Assembly (NCBI RefSeq): GCF_001421015.2
Contig: NZ_CP013023.1
Coordinates: forward strand, 1,357,501-1,421,500
DNA length: 64,000 bases
Reading direction: 5' to 3'
From: Paenibacillus bovis
Lineage (GTDB): Bacteria; Bacillota; Bacilli; Paenibacillales; Paenibacillaceae
The position numbers were made by a program, and so were the translations under genes. Numbering within the stretch: position 1 is the first letter of the stretch; every line of letters begins with the position of its first letter. Below, one piece after another: positions 41,118-49,776 of this stretch. The notes under the pieces are model-generated. The model made no database searches and was not told where the DNA came from. It worked only from the letters and a program-made list of their open reading frames with translations.

Positions 41118-41567
41118 ATGATTAATAGAAAAAAGACATTAAAAGAGTTTTTGACTAAGGAAGAATATGAAGGTGCAGCACAAAATGCAGCAAAATTTTC
41201 TGAGATGTCGCTGCCTGTGTGGTATTTTGGTATTACTGATAAGTGTCTGGGTGAGTTATCAGACTTCGACTTGATTCGTTGTATTAGATAGAATGTTTTT
41301 ACAGATTTAGCGACGTTTGAAATTATTGAAAGGATTGATGAACAGAATACACCATTCTATTCTGATATTGATTCAGTGGAGCTAATGGAAAAGTTATCAT
41401 CTGTTAGCTCGGAGATACTTTCAGCCTATAAGTATAAATTGAATAGAATGCTTGAAAATATTGAAAAGAACAACTTAATAGATCTAGCAACGGATATTTG
41501 GATGTCCGATGAACAACAAGAGACGTATAAAGGCTATATCCATGTGATAAAAAATAAAATTCATTGA
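41118..41567 (+). pseudogene. CdiI-like immunity gene with an in-frame amber stop
   Basis: ATG 41118 (after AGGAG) opens a 149-codon frame interrupted only by TAG at 41289-41291. The sequence before the stop, KCLGELSDFDLIRCIR-stop-N, matches the CdiI-type contact-dependent-inhibition immunity pattern 'elsD.DLaRCiRQn' as recalled. The stop therefore replaces a Gln codon (CAG to TAG). The rest reads through to IHVIKNKIH. One base change separates it from an intact gene; a suppressor tRNA or a sequence error would also explain it. Confidence 0.65.
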
Positions 41568-41669
41568 TATTGATGAGTATTGCCTGACTGCAGCGAGCCC
41601 CATGGTCTCGAATGAACCTGCCATTCAATAAATAACACTCTTATACCATTATCAGTCGGAGGCACGATT

Positions 41670-42140
41670 GTGGAACGTTTAGAAGAAATTTTAAAAAAGA
41701 TTAAAAATGAATTATTAACTTCAGAGAATAATATTATTATTGGAAAGATGAATAATGGTGTTGAATTGAATGTTGCTTCCATGATGGAAGTGGATACCTA
41801 CAGTATATTCTTAGAAAAATCGGATGGGGCACGATTTGGTTCTATTGATTTATGGTCATATTCTGAATTGAAAGAAAATCAATTTCGTGTCTCAGAGTTA
41901 GAAGGACGACACGAAAAATGGATTAAGATTGGACAGATTTTATATGAACCTTTGCTGCTGTGTAAAGAAAATAACTCGGTTTATCTATTTAATACAGATA
42001 CGGAACAGCTGTATTGTATAAGTAGTGACCTGTGTTTTTTTTTTGAAAATTGTGTTTTTGGTGCGGGCTATATAGCATTGGTTTCTGACTATCATAATGA
42101 TGACTGGTATAAATTTTTAAAGAAATTGCATTTTGTATAG
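41670..42140 (+). CDS. Probable immunity protein (SUKH/SMI1-like, tentative)
   Basis: The 156-residue acidic protein begins with a helix (ERLEEILKKIKNELL) and continues with beta-rich sequence: RFGSIDLWSYSELKEN, WIKIGQILYEPLLLCKENNSVYLFN, and a C-terminal DDWYKFLKKLHFV. This resembles the SUKH (SMI1/KNR4) immunity fold, but no diagnostic motif is certain. It starts with GTG seven bases after GGAGG. No toxin remnant lies directly before it. Confidence 0.5.
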   Translation: MERLEEILKKIKNELLTSENNIIIGKMNNGVELNVASMMEVDTYSIFLEKSDGARFGSIDLWSYSELKENQFRVSELEGRHEKWIKIGQILYEPLLLCKENNSVYLFNTDTEQLYCISSDLCFFFENCVFGAGYIALVSDYHNDDWYKFLKKLHFV

Positions 42141-42189
42141 TTTGTTTGGGTTTTGATAGCATCCATATCAATATTTTAGATTACGGAGG

Positions 42190-42278
42190 ATGAATAAATA
42201 TACTATGAATTATTGGCAAGTCGTACAATGATAAAGTGATTACGGTTGATGATTACTTGAATATAGAATGTTCATAAA
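42190..42278 (+). pseudogene. Short broken gene remnant
   Basis: ATG 42190, behind GGAGG, encodes NKYTMNYWQVVQ and then stops. A shifted frame continues as KVITVDDYLNIECS and stops before 42279. This looks like the start of a decayed small gene, perhaps another immunity gene. Confidence 0.3.
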
Positions 42279-42283
42279 AGGAA

Positions 42284-43138
42284 GTGGTACGAATAGTTAT
42301 TAAATTTACAATTAGAGACGATCTAAGTGGATTGATTATAGGTCATTGTAAAGATATTCTTGGACTGGATGGTGAAATTCATACTTCTGAAGAAATGAAA
42401 TTTCATGAATTACAATTGAAAGAATTTATATTTACTACAGAATTCAAAAGCTATCTTTCTAAAAGTAAAGAATCAATAAGTCGATTAATTTACATTAGTA
42501 TTACCAAACCCAATGATGAAAGTATTGGAGAAATTCCATTCTTTATTTTTGATAATATATATTATCATCGTTCTGGTTTTTTGAATGAAACAGATGATAT
42601 CGTCTGGACAGGATCATTAGGAAGAATAGTCTCACCAGAAGAACTCTATATTTGGAATAGATGGATAGAGGCAGTTCCTGCCCAAAGAAATGAATGGGCT
42701 GATTTATCAGAAAAACAAAGAAGAGCCTGGTTACAGGTAGTTCGGAATTACGTTGCAAATCAAAGAAGCTATCAGCGAAAAGGATCGAATTTTATGCTGG
42801 AGGGAAAAGATATAATAGATTATTCTTCTTTTTTCTGTGCATTGGGAGAAGCCATTCATGGTCCCGGTGGATATTATGGTTTTGATATAAATTCTATGAT
42901 TGATTGCTTCCATGGAGATTATGGTGCTCAAGCCCCTTTTACTTTAATCTGGAAAGATCATCAAATTGCACGAGAAGCATTAGATCAATACGCTTGGTTA
43001 AAAGAGATCAAAGCGAAACAGATCGAAGACCGAAAGTTGCTAACTGAATCTGTTTTTGAAGAAGTCGGAGATCGCCCACTCTTTGATGCTTTGTTAGAAA
43101 CAGCGAAAAGTTATAACGTGAATGTATGGCTACAGTGA
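42284..43138 (+). CDS. Immunity protein with C-terminal barstar domain
   Basis: The 284-residue protein has an unrecognised N-terminal half (about 1-125) and a linker. Residues about 169-235 read as a barstar domain: FMLEGKDIIDYSSFFCALGE, then GPGGYYGFDINSMIDCF and FTLIWKDHQIAREALD. Barstar inhibits barnase-type RNases by plugging the active site, so the matching toxin is probably such an RNase. No intact toxin precedes it. Start choice is weak: GTG 42284 is only a few bases after AAAAGG, and a non-standard start slightly downstream is possible. It is AT-rich like its neighbours. Confidence 0.75.
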   Translation: MVRIVIKFTIRDDLSGLIIGHCKDILGLDGEIHTSEEMKFHELQLKEFIFTTEFKSYLSKSKESISRLIYISITKPNDESIGEIPFFIFDNIYYHRSGFLNETDDIVWTGSLGRIVSPEELYIWNRWIEAVPAQRNEWADLSEKQRRAWLQVVRNYVANQRSYQRKGSNFMLEGKDIIDYSSFFCALGEAIHGPGGYYGFDINSMIDCFHGDYGAQAPFTLIWKDHQIAREALDQYAWLKEIKAKQIEDRKLLTESVFEEVGDRPLFDALLETAKSYNVNVWLQ

Positions 43139-43332
43139 TAATGATAGTAATATAAAACGCATGATTTTTTACATGTAGCCTGAATAGAATTTATTTATAT
43201 TAAGGTTTATATAATAAAGAAAATTAGTTATACAGCTAATCCAAAATTAGTACAAAAAATGCATAAGCAATTATAGATAAAACTACCTACATCAGAATCG
43301 ACCCGGGCATCTATACTCATTAGGAGGAAGAA

Positions 43333-43545
43333 ATGGACCTTAATAATTATAAAGACATGTGGACCATACACAAAGATCAATATGCTTTACTCGAAGTGGC
43401 TCAAAACAAATATGCTATTGTAGATATTCCAAATAAAGCGGCTGTTATCATTGAAGATAGTAAATTGTCAGAAAAAATAAAAAGACAAATGATGAATCAT
43501 GGCAATAGAATTCTAGATCATAGTTGGTTTGCTAACAACTTGTAA
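43333..43545 (+). CDS. Small unknown protein, possible immunity gene
   Basis: The 70-residue protein (LNNYKDMWTIHKDQYALLEVAQNKYAIVDIPNKAAV...) is preceded by a strong AGGAGG. No family is recognised. Its stop abuts an RHS remnant. Just upstream, 43270-43321 can be read as a short toxin-like tail ending TYIRIDPGIYTH, so it may be the immunity partner of another lost toxin. Confidence 0.5.
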   Translation: MDLNNYKDMWTIHKDQYALLEVAQNKYAIVDIPNKAAVIIEDSKLSEKIKRQMMNHGNRILDHSWFANNL

Positions 43546-43720
43546 ATCGAGTTATGCTGACAGGCAGTATCCATAATGGACTTACGATAAACTGTTATGC
43601 GTATGAGAATGGCAATACAGTTTCATATATTGATCGGTGTAGTCTGAGTGCAGACAGAGCAAGCTGATTGGAGATTGGATTCAGTTTTGGAACAGATGCT
43701 ACTCCATTTGCATAAAGGAA
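43546..43720 (+). pseudogene. Degenerate RHS tip (R4)
   Basis: The translation still shows VMLTGSIHNGLTINCYAYEN, then NTVSYID and SADRAS-stop-LEIGFSFGTDATPFA. This is the stretch that joins an RHS core to its variable toxin domain. R2 carries the same pre-toxin wording. The upstream core and downstream toxin are missing. Confidence 0.65.
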
Positions 43721-43749
43721 ATGGTAGAGTAGCTAACCGGAAAGTGAGG

Positions 43750-44283
43750 ATGCATTTGAATAACTATATACTATCGTTCATGAAAAAGATTGATTATTTT
43801 TTCGTGGGAAAAGAGCTTTTAAATATTATTTATTTACATGATGAGGAAGATAATGAAAGGCTGGATCATGTTCTTTTCTTTGAGAAGAAGAATAGTGAAG
43901 TTGTAGGACTATACATAAGAGGTATGAATCCATTGCTTTCCTCACGTTCTGTCTATGAATTAGATGATTTTAATTTATTTGCCAGTTATGAGAAATTGGT
44001 AGAAGTAAAGGAAGATATCCGGTTTGAAATAAAATGCACAAGAGTATATTTTAATACTCAGTACAATGAATTATTCGGATTATACTTAGCCAATGCTGAC
44101 AAAAGCTGCTCTATAGTTATTGCATTTTTGCAGGATGAAATGTATGTAGAACAGAATTGCAGTGAATATGAAGCCAGACAGAAATTGAGCGAGAGATTTC
44201 CTGATACAAGCCTGATTATTTATGAAAAGAACCATGAGCAGGAATGGAAACAGATAGATTTAGGAGACTCATACCATGTATGA
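43750..44283 (+). CDS. Unknown protein of the accessory region
   Basis: About 178 residues. The open frame starts at 43648 inside the RHS remnant, but AGTGAGG at 43743 points to an internal start at ATG 43750 or TTG 43756. The sequence (YFFVGKELLNIIYLHDEEDN..., LDHVLFFEKKNSEVVGLYI, DTSLIIYEKNHEQEWKQIDLG) belongs to no family I recognise and has no membrane segment. It overlaps the next gene by eight bases, so the two are co-translated. A pair of unknown immunity or accessory proteins is the likeliest reading. Confidence 0.6.
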   Translation: MHLNNYILSFMKKIDYFFVGKELLNIIYLHDEEDNERLDHVLFFEKKNSEVVGLYIRGMNPLLSSRSVYELDDFNLFASYEKLVEVKEDIRFEIKCTRVYFNTQYNELFGLYLANADKSCSIVIAFLQDEMYVEQNCSEYEARQKLSERFPDTSLIIYEKNHEQEWKQIDLGDSYHV

Positions 44284-45115
44284 AGAGCAATTTGATCATG
44301 TCCTGCATCTATTGAATTACAACGAAAAGGTAAAGCTGACTTTTGCACTTCGCAAGCTGGATCATTTTGAAGAGGGCGAACATATATATAACTTTGCGCT
44401 TTCTTTTCAGGAAGTAATGATTATGATATTAGATCGTATAGCGCCTGATAAAGACCTGTATCTTTGTGACTGGTATGATCGAGAACAGGAAAATGATGAA
44501 GAATTAATACATATAGCTCGTATACTGTATGCTATCAAAAACAAGCTATTGGATGAGTTCATTATGAATGAATTAAATTTGGATATGAGTAAAGTCAGCG
44601 AAGAGCTGGAGCAACGATTTATTCGTCCTTTGAACGATTTCAATTATACACAGGAAGAATATGCAAGATTACCTATTGCTCAGGCTCAGCAGGAATCACG
44701 GCAGGCCGTCTGTTTATTTGCAGACTTACTGGCCTATATAGAACATACTCGGCAGCAATTATTCGAAGCATATGAATACCAGCTCGCGCAGAATATTCTG
44801 CCGGCACGATTGGCCGATATACTGCGCTCCACCAGAAAATTGCCACCGCAATCCAGCCTGCAAGCTGTTGTCCTCGAACGGGTACGGATTACCAGCCTGA
44901 CTATACATGAGTTGACGTTTACTATAACTGGAAGACTAACATTTGATCGTCATGCTGCTCAGGCAGAAGACTCTGCAGGCGTAACATGGTATAGATTTAG
45001 ACTCACCACATATGACAGTTCCGATTATCCAGATACAGATATTACTAATATTCCCCGATTACAATGGATCGGTCGCGAGAGACGTACAATACAAGGTGAA
45101 TTACTGAAATGTTGA
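44276..45115 (+). CDS. Unknown protein, coupled to the preceding gene
   Basis: The 279-residue, largely helical acidic protein begins YEEQFDHVLHLLNYNEKVKLTFALRKLDHFEEGEHIY. The C-terminal third (from about residue 190) becomes more GC-rich in codon use and ends in beta-rich sequence (ITSLTIHELTFTITGRLTF, TWYRFRLTTYDSSDYPDTDI). No family is recognised. The shift in base use inside the gene suggests either a fusion of an imported and a native part or a domain boundary. Confidence 0.6.
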   Translation: MYEEQFDHVLHLLNYNEKVKLTFALRKLDHFEEGEHIYNFALSFQEVMIMILDRIAPDKDLYLCDWYDREQENDEELIHIARILYAIKNKLLDEFIMNELNLDMSKVSEELEQRFIRPLNDFNYTQEEYARLPIAQAQQESRQAVCLFADLLAYIEHTRQQLFEAYEYQLAQNILPARLADILRSTRKLPPQSSLQAVVLERVRITSLTIHELTFTITGRLTFDRHAAQAEDSAGVTWYRFRLTTYDSSDYPDTDITNIPRLQWIGRERRTIQGELLKC

Positions 45116-45170
45116 GTATGTAGAATTGCTTGCATTATTTGTAGCGTGAGACTTGTCTCCACACAATTAA

Positions 45171-45398
45171 GCCCGTCTGGCAGGCGCTCATTTCAAAAAT
45201 GCCCGTCTGTGCCATGCTGATCTGACAGATGCAGACGTATGGAATACCAATTTTGAGGGAGCCCAATTAATGGGCGCTGTTATGCTGTGCAACAGGATGG
45301 AAGACATTATGTTAAAGGAAGCCAAATACGATGAAAGCACGATCTGGCCACCCTCGTTCAATCCTCTGGAGTATGGAGCCGTATTGCTGAAAAGCTAA
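45171..45398 (+). pseudogene. Pentapeptide-repeat protein remnant
   Basis: A 75-codon open stretch without a start reads ARLAGAHFKNARLCHADLTD and then ADVWNTNFEGAQLMGAV, four or more A(D/N)LXX-type pentapeptide repeats, followed by a C-terminal tail ending GAVLLKS. An in-frame TAA lies just before it. It is the 3' end of a pentapeptide-repeat protein whose front is lost. The stop overlaps the end of the convergent gene at 45395. Confidence 0.6.
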
Positions 45399-45817
45399 CT
45401 TTTCTCCTTCAATGACAAATCGTCATATCCGATAATATGATCCCCTTTCCAGTGCACCAATACTCCATTTGGACGACAAATATCCAGTGTTCCCTCCGCG
45501 AATCGCACCGACCAGTACGCATTATCCCAGAATGTCACTTCCGGATGGGTGATGAAGGTGGATTCTTCACCGTCAGGACAACCGAATTCGGCGATCAGGA
45601 ATTGTCTGGCATCGCGGCAGTACCGATCCAGATGGTGCAGCTTGTCCCGGATAAAGCCATAGGGGAGCTGCGTGGTAGAATGTTCTTCATTCAATTGAAT
45701 CAAGAAAAAAATGCCTTCCGGATGCCACTCATATGTCGTGCCCTGGGCGAGTGCTGGTCCCTGGTCTGGCTGATGAATAGTTAACGTTCCTACCGGTGTA
45801 GAGATGGTGTCTGGCAT
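45395..45817 (-). CDS. Unknown 140-residue protein
   Basis: A soluble protein (YEWHPEGIFFLIQLNEEHSTTQLPYGFIRDKLHHLDRYCRDARQFLIAEFGCPDGEES...) with tryptophan-rich beta-like sequence in the C-terminal half. No family is recognised. GGGAGGAAG precedes the ATG on the minus strand, a strong ribosome site. It marks the right edge of the RHS/immunity region and has base use closer to the chromosome backbone. Confidence 0.65.
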   Translation of the reverse strand: MPDTISTPVGTLTIHQPDQGPALAQGTTYEWHPEGIFFLIQLNEEHSTTQLPYGFIRDKLHHLDRYCRDARQFLIAEFGCPDGEESTFITHPEVTFWDNAYWSVRFAEGTLDICRPNGVLVHWKGDHIIGYDDLSLKEKS

Positions 45818-46285
45818 GTGGACTTCCTCCCTTGTAGAAATGGATATTCAGCTGCATTAATGGTCCCGACAATATAATTTCTTCTGATTTTATTTTAACA
45901 CGCCAGCCCACTGGTGAAGCGGACTAAATGCATTTATCTCTTGGCTTGTAAACAGGCAAATATAGCTTTTTGGATGTTTGCCAAAGGCTGTAAGAGGTTA
46001 AAACAACTTTCATAAGACTCTTAGCTATATGTTGATAACCATCCCCAAAGTGATCTTTATCGACGATTTATGCGAAACTGGAATCATACGGCAGGTTATA
46101 TATCCGACCCAAATTACAGTATAGTATAGGTTGAACACGAGCCCGCAGCTACATAGAGATTTGTCATCATCCAGAAAGGGGTTGACCTGGAAGGGAGGTG
46201 AGAGCCTCAGCAGATTGGTAGGATATAATCTTGTTTACCAAATTGATTTGTACTTTTCTGGAAACGAAAGGAAGAGAGGGAAACC
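45818..46285. other. Intergenic region, no gene recognised
   Basis: This 468-base gap separates two outward-facing genes. A TATAAT at 46224-46229 may be the -10 of the secreted-protein gene, but no -35 box fits. GGAAGAGAGGG at 46270-46280 is its ribosome site. Confidence 0.4.
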
Positions 46286-46755
46286 ATGAAAAATTCAAAA
46301 TATTATACTTTATTGCTGGCAGGTACACTGCTGACAACAACAGCTGGAGGATATGCCAGCGCTGCCCCCCGAGCGACGTGGCTGCTACAGGTGGAGGTAC
46401 GATAACGACGCAGGATACCTCCGATACTACAGTGGATTATTATACGCTGACCAAAGACAGCGGTGCTTTTAAAGCGGCACAGTTCAATTCCTCCGGAGAC
46501 AGCTATGTAGGACTGGATGTACAGCAGGACGGCCGAATGATCGTATCGATCGAGAAATACAATTTCAAGACACGCAAATGGGACCCGGTTCAGGTGAAGC
46601 TGATCGACGGATCCAAAAGTGTCTATTACCGCGTACCCACTGATGTGATTCATATTCCGCCGGTTCCTTACCGGGTGATCCTTTCCACTACTGGCCACGC
46701 GGATGTCACTATTGAGACTACGTATACCTGGGAAAGTGATAGCGATCCAAGATAA
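46286..46755 (+). pseudogene. Secreted protein gene with a frameshift in a C run
   Basis: ATG 46286, behind GAGAGGG, encodes a signal peptide (KNSKYYTLLLAGTLLTTTAGGYASAA), but the frame stops soon after. The mature part (PSDVAATGGGTITTQDTSDT to TTYTWESDSDPR) is open in another frame. The frames join at a run of six C near 46366; seven C would restore one protein of about 157 residues. The product would be a small exported beta-rich protein of unknown role. The break may be a real mutation, slippage-based switching or a sequence error. Confidence 0.65.
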
Positions 46756-47155
46756 AGGGATGCGCAAACAGAGGTCTTTATCGACTCGATAGACGGGGAT
46801 CGTTATGTTAATAAATACCATAGATAACGATGACGTCCCATAACAACTCAAATAGTAAATGGGGAAAATAGCAGCATGTAGCATTAGCATGAGGAATAGA
46901 GCAAAAAAAGAGTAGCGTAACCCGATACTCTTACGAGTAAATTAGTCTTCCGATATGCAGCATAATAGCTGTATGCTGTAATATGACGATACATGGATAG
47001 CTAATTCTCTACCGGAATCCTGTGAATATCTATTCGCAGGGTTCCGTGATACATAATAGAAACAATTGATGCATCACAGGAACAGGTGCTTATAAGAACG
47101 AGCTGGTTCATAATGTTATACAACAAATACAAAGAGATGAACAGGAGGATGTTCC
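46756..47155. other. Intergenic region with one hairpin
   Basis: GGAATCCTGTGAAT and ATTCGCAGGGTTCC (47013-47044) form a stem with a 4-base loop but no T run, so it may be an RNA structure rather than a terminator. Nothing else was recognised. Confidence 0.4.
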
Positions 47156-47365
47156 ATGGATCGCGAGCAGCTAATAGCACTCGTTAACAAGATTCAAAGT
47201 GGAGAGGGCAGCGAACAGGAGCAGGACGATCTGCTCGAACAGCTGCAGCAGAACGTTCCGCACCCTGGGGTCAGCGATCTCATTTACTGGGATAAGCGGG
47301 AGCTGACCGCCGAGCAGATCGTTGATGAAGCGCTGGCTTATGAGCCGATCCGGCTGGAACCCTAG
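47156..47365 (+). CDS. Bacteriocin immunity protein, colicin E/pyocin S type
   Basis: The 69-residue acidic protein fits the colicin/pyocin DNase-immunity family (Im2/Im7/Im9). It has the hallmark HPGVSDLIYW at residues 36-45, corresponding to the HPSGSDLIYYP helix of Im9 whose tyrosines bind the nuclease, and the ending TAEQIVDEALAYEPI. AGGAGG precedes the ATG. No HNH nuclease toxin is adjacent, so it is an orphan immunity gene, perhaps protecting against siblings' nucleases. Confidence 0.8.
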   Translation: MDREQLIALVNKIQSGEGSEQEQDDLLEQLQQNVPHPGVSDLIYWDKRELTAEQIVDEALAYEPIRLEP

Positions 47366-47473
47366 TGCATCTATATTTGGGAATTATCCCCTTGCATATT
47401 ATGGATAGTCGCAGCTCTGCCGATACTATATAAGCAGGGTTTGTCCAAACAACTATTCAGGGGGCTATAAAAA

Positions 47474-48307
47474 ATGAGTATTGTAGAGTCCGTTATTCAG
47501 TCGATGCCTTACATAAAACAGCTGATTCGCGAAGATTGTATGCTGTGTGTAATGGACAGGGAACGTGTATTGTATTCTTCACCCGCTCGGTCGTTTAGTA
47601 TTGGTCTGAAGACCGGGGATATGTTGCCTCCGGATCAGCAGAATTTTATATATTTGAAAAGCAAAACCGAACGCAGCTTTTTGCATTTTCCCAAAGAAGT
47701 GCTCGGAACGGCCGTTGATGTCGTATACGTACCTATCCACGATGAGAAAAGACAGGTCATTGCAGTGATCGCCCTCGGTATGAGTATGGACAATCGGCAT
47801 CGCATGGAAGAGCTGATGAAAGCAGCAGCCGAGATTACCAGCCAGCTGGTGAGTAATGTTCATCATGTCTCGTCCCATTCCGATCAGCTGTCTTCGGTAT
47901 CCGATCAGGTGCTTCGCAATTCCAAGGAAGCCGTACGCAAATCGTCCTCGGTAACCCAGATTACCGGGTTGATCCGTGAGATTTCCGAGCAGACGAATCT
48001 ACTGGGACTCAATGCAGCAATTGAAGCAGCTCGTGCCGGTGAGGCAGGCGCAGGCTTCAGCGTCGTCGCCCAGGAAGTACGCAAGCTGTCGGTCGATGCC
48101 AAGCAGGCAACCGGGCAGATCGAAGACTCGCTGAATGATATCCGCAGCGCAATCGTACAGATGGAAGGGGATATTTCGCAGATTTCCTCTTCATCGACGC
48201 AGCAGGCCCAGTTGGTCGTGAACTTCCAGGAAGCGCTGCATAACATGTCTACCATTTCGGCGGAGATTCAGGAGCTGTTCAATACTCTTTTATCCTATGA
48301 GAAATAA
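47474..48307 (+). CDS. Soluble methyl-accepting chemotaxis-like protein
   Basis: The 277-residue protein lacks membrane segments. Residues 1-100 form a small PAS-like or similar sensory domain ([17 protein letters not shown]...[13 protein letters not shown]). The rest is a coiled-coil signalling domain with the MCP hairpin tip [20 protein letters not shown] and then [13 protein letters not shown]. It should signal to CheA/CheW from the cytoplasm. It is short for an MCP, with little methylation helix, and is monocistronic. GGGGGC lies before the ATG. Confidence 0.85.
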   Translation: MSIVESVIQSMPYIKQLIREDCMLCVMDRERVLYSSPARSFSIGLKTGDMLPPDQQNFIYLKSKTERSFLHFPKEVLGTAVDVVYVPIHDEKRQVIAVIALGMSMDNRHRMEELMKAAAEITSQLVSNVHHVSSHSDQLSSVSDQVLRNSKEAVRKSSSVTQITGLIREISEQTNLLGLNAAIEAARAGEAGAGFSVVAQEVRKLSVDAKQATGQIEDSLNDIRSAIVQMEGDISQISSSSTQQAQLVVNFQEALHNMSTISAEIQELFNTLLSYEK

Positions 48308-48336
48308 TTAAAATAAATCTTTTGTGCATTTCCACC

Positions 48337-48378
48337 AAGAGGCCGAATATTCGCTACCAGAGGAACGGTCTCTTTTTT
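48337..48378 (+). terminator. Terminator after the chemoreceptor gene
   Basis: AAGAGGCCG and CGGTCTCTT pair around a 20-base loop and are followed by a T run. Confidence 0.7.
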
Positions 48379-48437
48379 ATCCTGTTTTGGGTTATGATAT
48401 GGAGTAGAATCATCTTTACAGAAAGGGCAGTGCAACC

Positions 48438-49460
48438 ATGGCAAAAGTAACGATGGCTGATGTGGCCCGTGAGGCAGGTGTATCCAAAAGCACCATTTCC
48501 CAGTACCTCAACGGGCGTTATGAATATATGAGTGCTGCTACACGAGCGCGAATTGCCGCTTCGATTGAAGCGCTGGATTACCGGCCCAATATATTGGCGC
48601 GAGGACTCAAGCAAAAGCGTACCTTTACAATTGGTGTCATTGTAGCGAATATGCTGCACCACTTTTCGATTGAGATCTGCCGTGGTATTGAGAGCTACTG
48701 CCGAGAACAGGGAATCAGCGTAATCCTCTGCAATACCGATGAAGACCAGAGCCGGGAACAGAATGATCTGGAGATGCTGCGTTCCAAGCAGGTAGATGGC
48801 GTTATCGCTTTTCCATCTGGTCCGCTCACTCCGGTCTACCGCAAGCTGGTCGACGAGCAATTCCCGCTGGTCTTTATCGATCGTAAGCTGGAAGATGTGC
48901 CGGTCAATCGTGTCGTAGTGGAAAATGAGCAGGCTGCCTATGAAGCTACGCTGCATCTTATCGAAGCCGGATACCAGCGGATAGCGATGCTGACTGCTCC
49001 GTTATCTATTTCGACCCGTCTGGAACGTGTGGAAGGCTACAGAAAAGCCATGCAGGAACAGCTGCCGCAGATCGAGCCTATAGTCATCTCCGAAGACGTT
49101 CGACAGCTGCGTCAGCGGTTGGGTGAGCTGGAGCAGCAGAATGATCTGCCGGAAGCCATTATTGCCGGTAACGATCTGGTACTGCTGGAAGCGCTGGCAT
49201 TTCTAAAGGAACGAAGGCTGCGGATTCCCCAGGATATGGCGCTGATCGTATTCGATAATATTCCGTTCGCAGAGCTGCTCACACCGACCCTGTCGACAAT
49301 TGTACAGCCTGCTCACGAGATGGGAAGAGAAGCGGCTGCGATGCTGCTGGCTGATATTGAAGCCGAGAGCCGCGGGCAGGAATGGCCGCCCATTCAGGAA
49401 AAGCAATTCTCCTGCCGTCTGATGATTCGGGAATCGTCGGGTCCTGCTGTACAGGAATGA
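48438..49460 (+). CDS. LacI-family regulator (KdgR-like)
   Basis: The 340-residue protein has an N-terminal helix-turn-helix (VTMADVAREAGVSKSTISQYLNGR) and a periplasmic-binding-like sensor domain. The SQYLNGR wording and the operon that follows (PfkB kinase similar to KdgK, hexuronate-type carrier) resemble KdgR of Bacillus. AAGGG precedes the ATG. Its likely targets are the two TAAATCG palindromes downstream of the promoter at 49777, ahead of the sugar operon. Confidence 0.85.
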   Translation: MAKVTMADVAREAGVSKSTISQYLNGRYEYMSAATRARIAASIEALDYRPNILARGLKQKRTFTIGVIVANMLHHFSIEICRGIESYCREQGISVILCNTDEDQSREQNDLEMLRSKQVDGVIAFPSGPLTPVYRKLVDEQFPLVFIDRKLEDVPVNRVVVENEQAAYEATLHLIEAGYQRIAMLTAPLSISTRLERVEGYRKAMQEQLPQIEPIVISEDVRQLRQRLGELEQQNDLPEAIIAGNDLVLLEALAFLKERRLRIPQDMALIVFDNIPFAELLTPTLSTIVQPAHEMGREAAAMLLADIEAESRGQEWPPIQEKQFSCRLMIRESSGPAVQE

Positions 49461-49615
49461 CTGAACGGATAGCGTAAGGATAGAGAACGTAGGAGACAAC
49501 CGCTGCTGGTCAAGTACCTCTCTATCAGCATAACTACAGCTTATATTAGAAAAATATCGTAAAAATAGAATCTACGTATAAATAGAAACAAAAACGAAAA
49601 TAGTACGATGGATTT

Positions 49616-49650
49616 AACGCAGCAGCTCCTTGGGGACAAGCTGCGTTTTT
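49616..49650 (+). terminator. Terminator after the regulator gene
   Basis: AACGCAGC and GCTGCGTT pair and are followed by a T run, so the regulator and the sugar operon are separate transcripts. Confidence 0.8.
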
Positions 49651-49776
49651 GTGTTGGGTAGATTTGCTTGGAATCATTTTTGTTCATCCAATAGTGGATT
49701 ACACTGTAGAGTGCCTAACGAAAGCCGACTACATACAGACTATTTAACTACATTAGATAACGCTTTCAAAAAAAGG

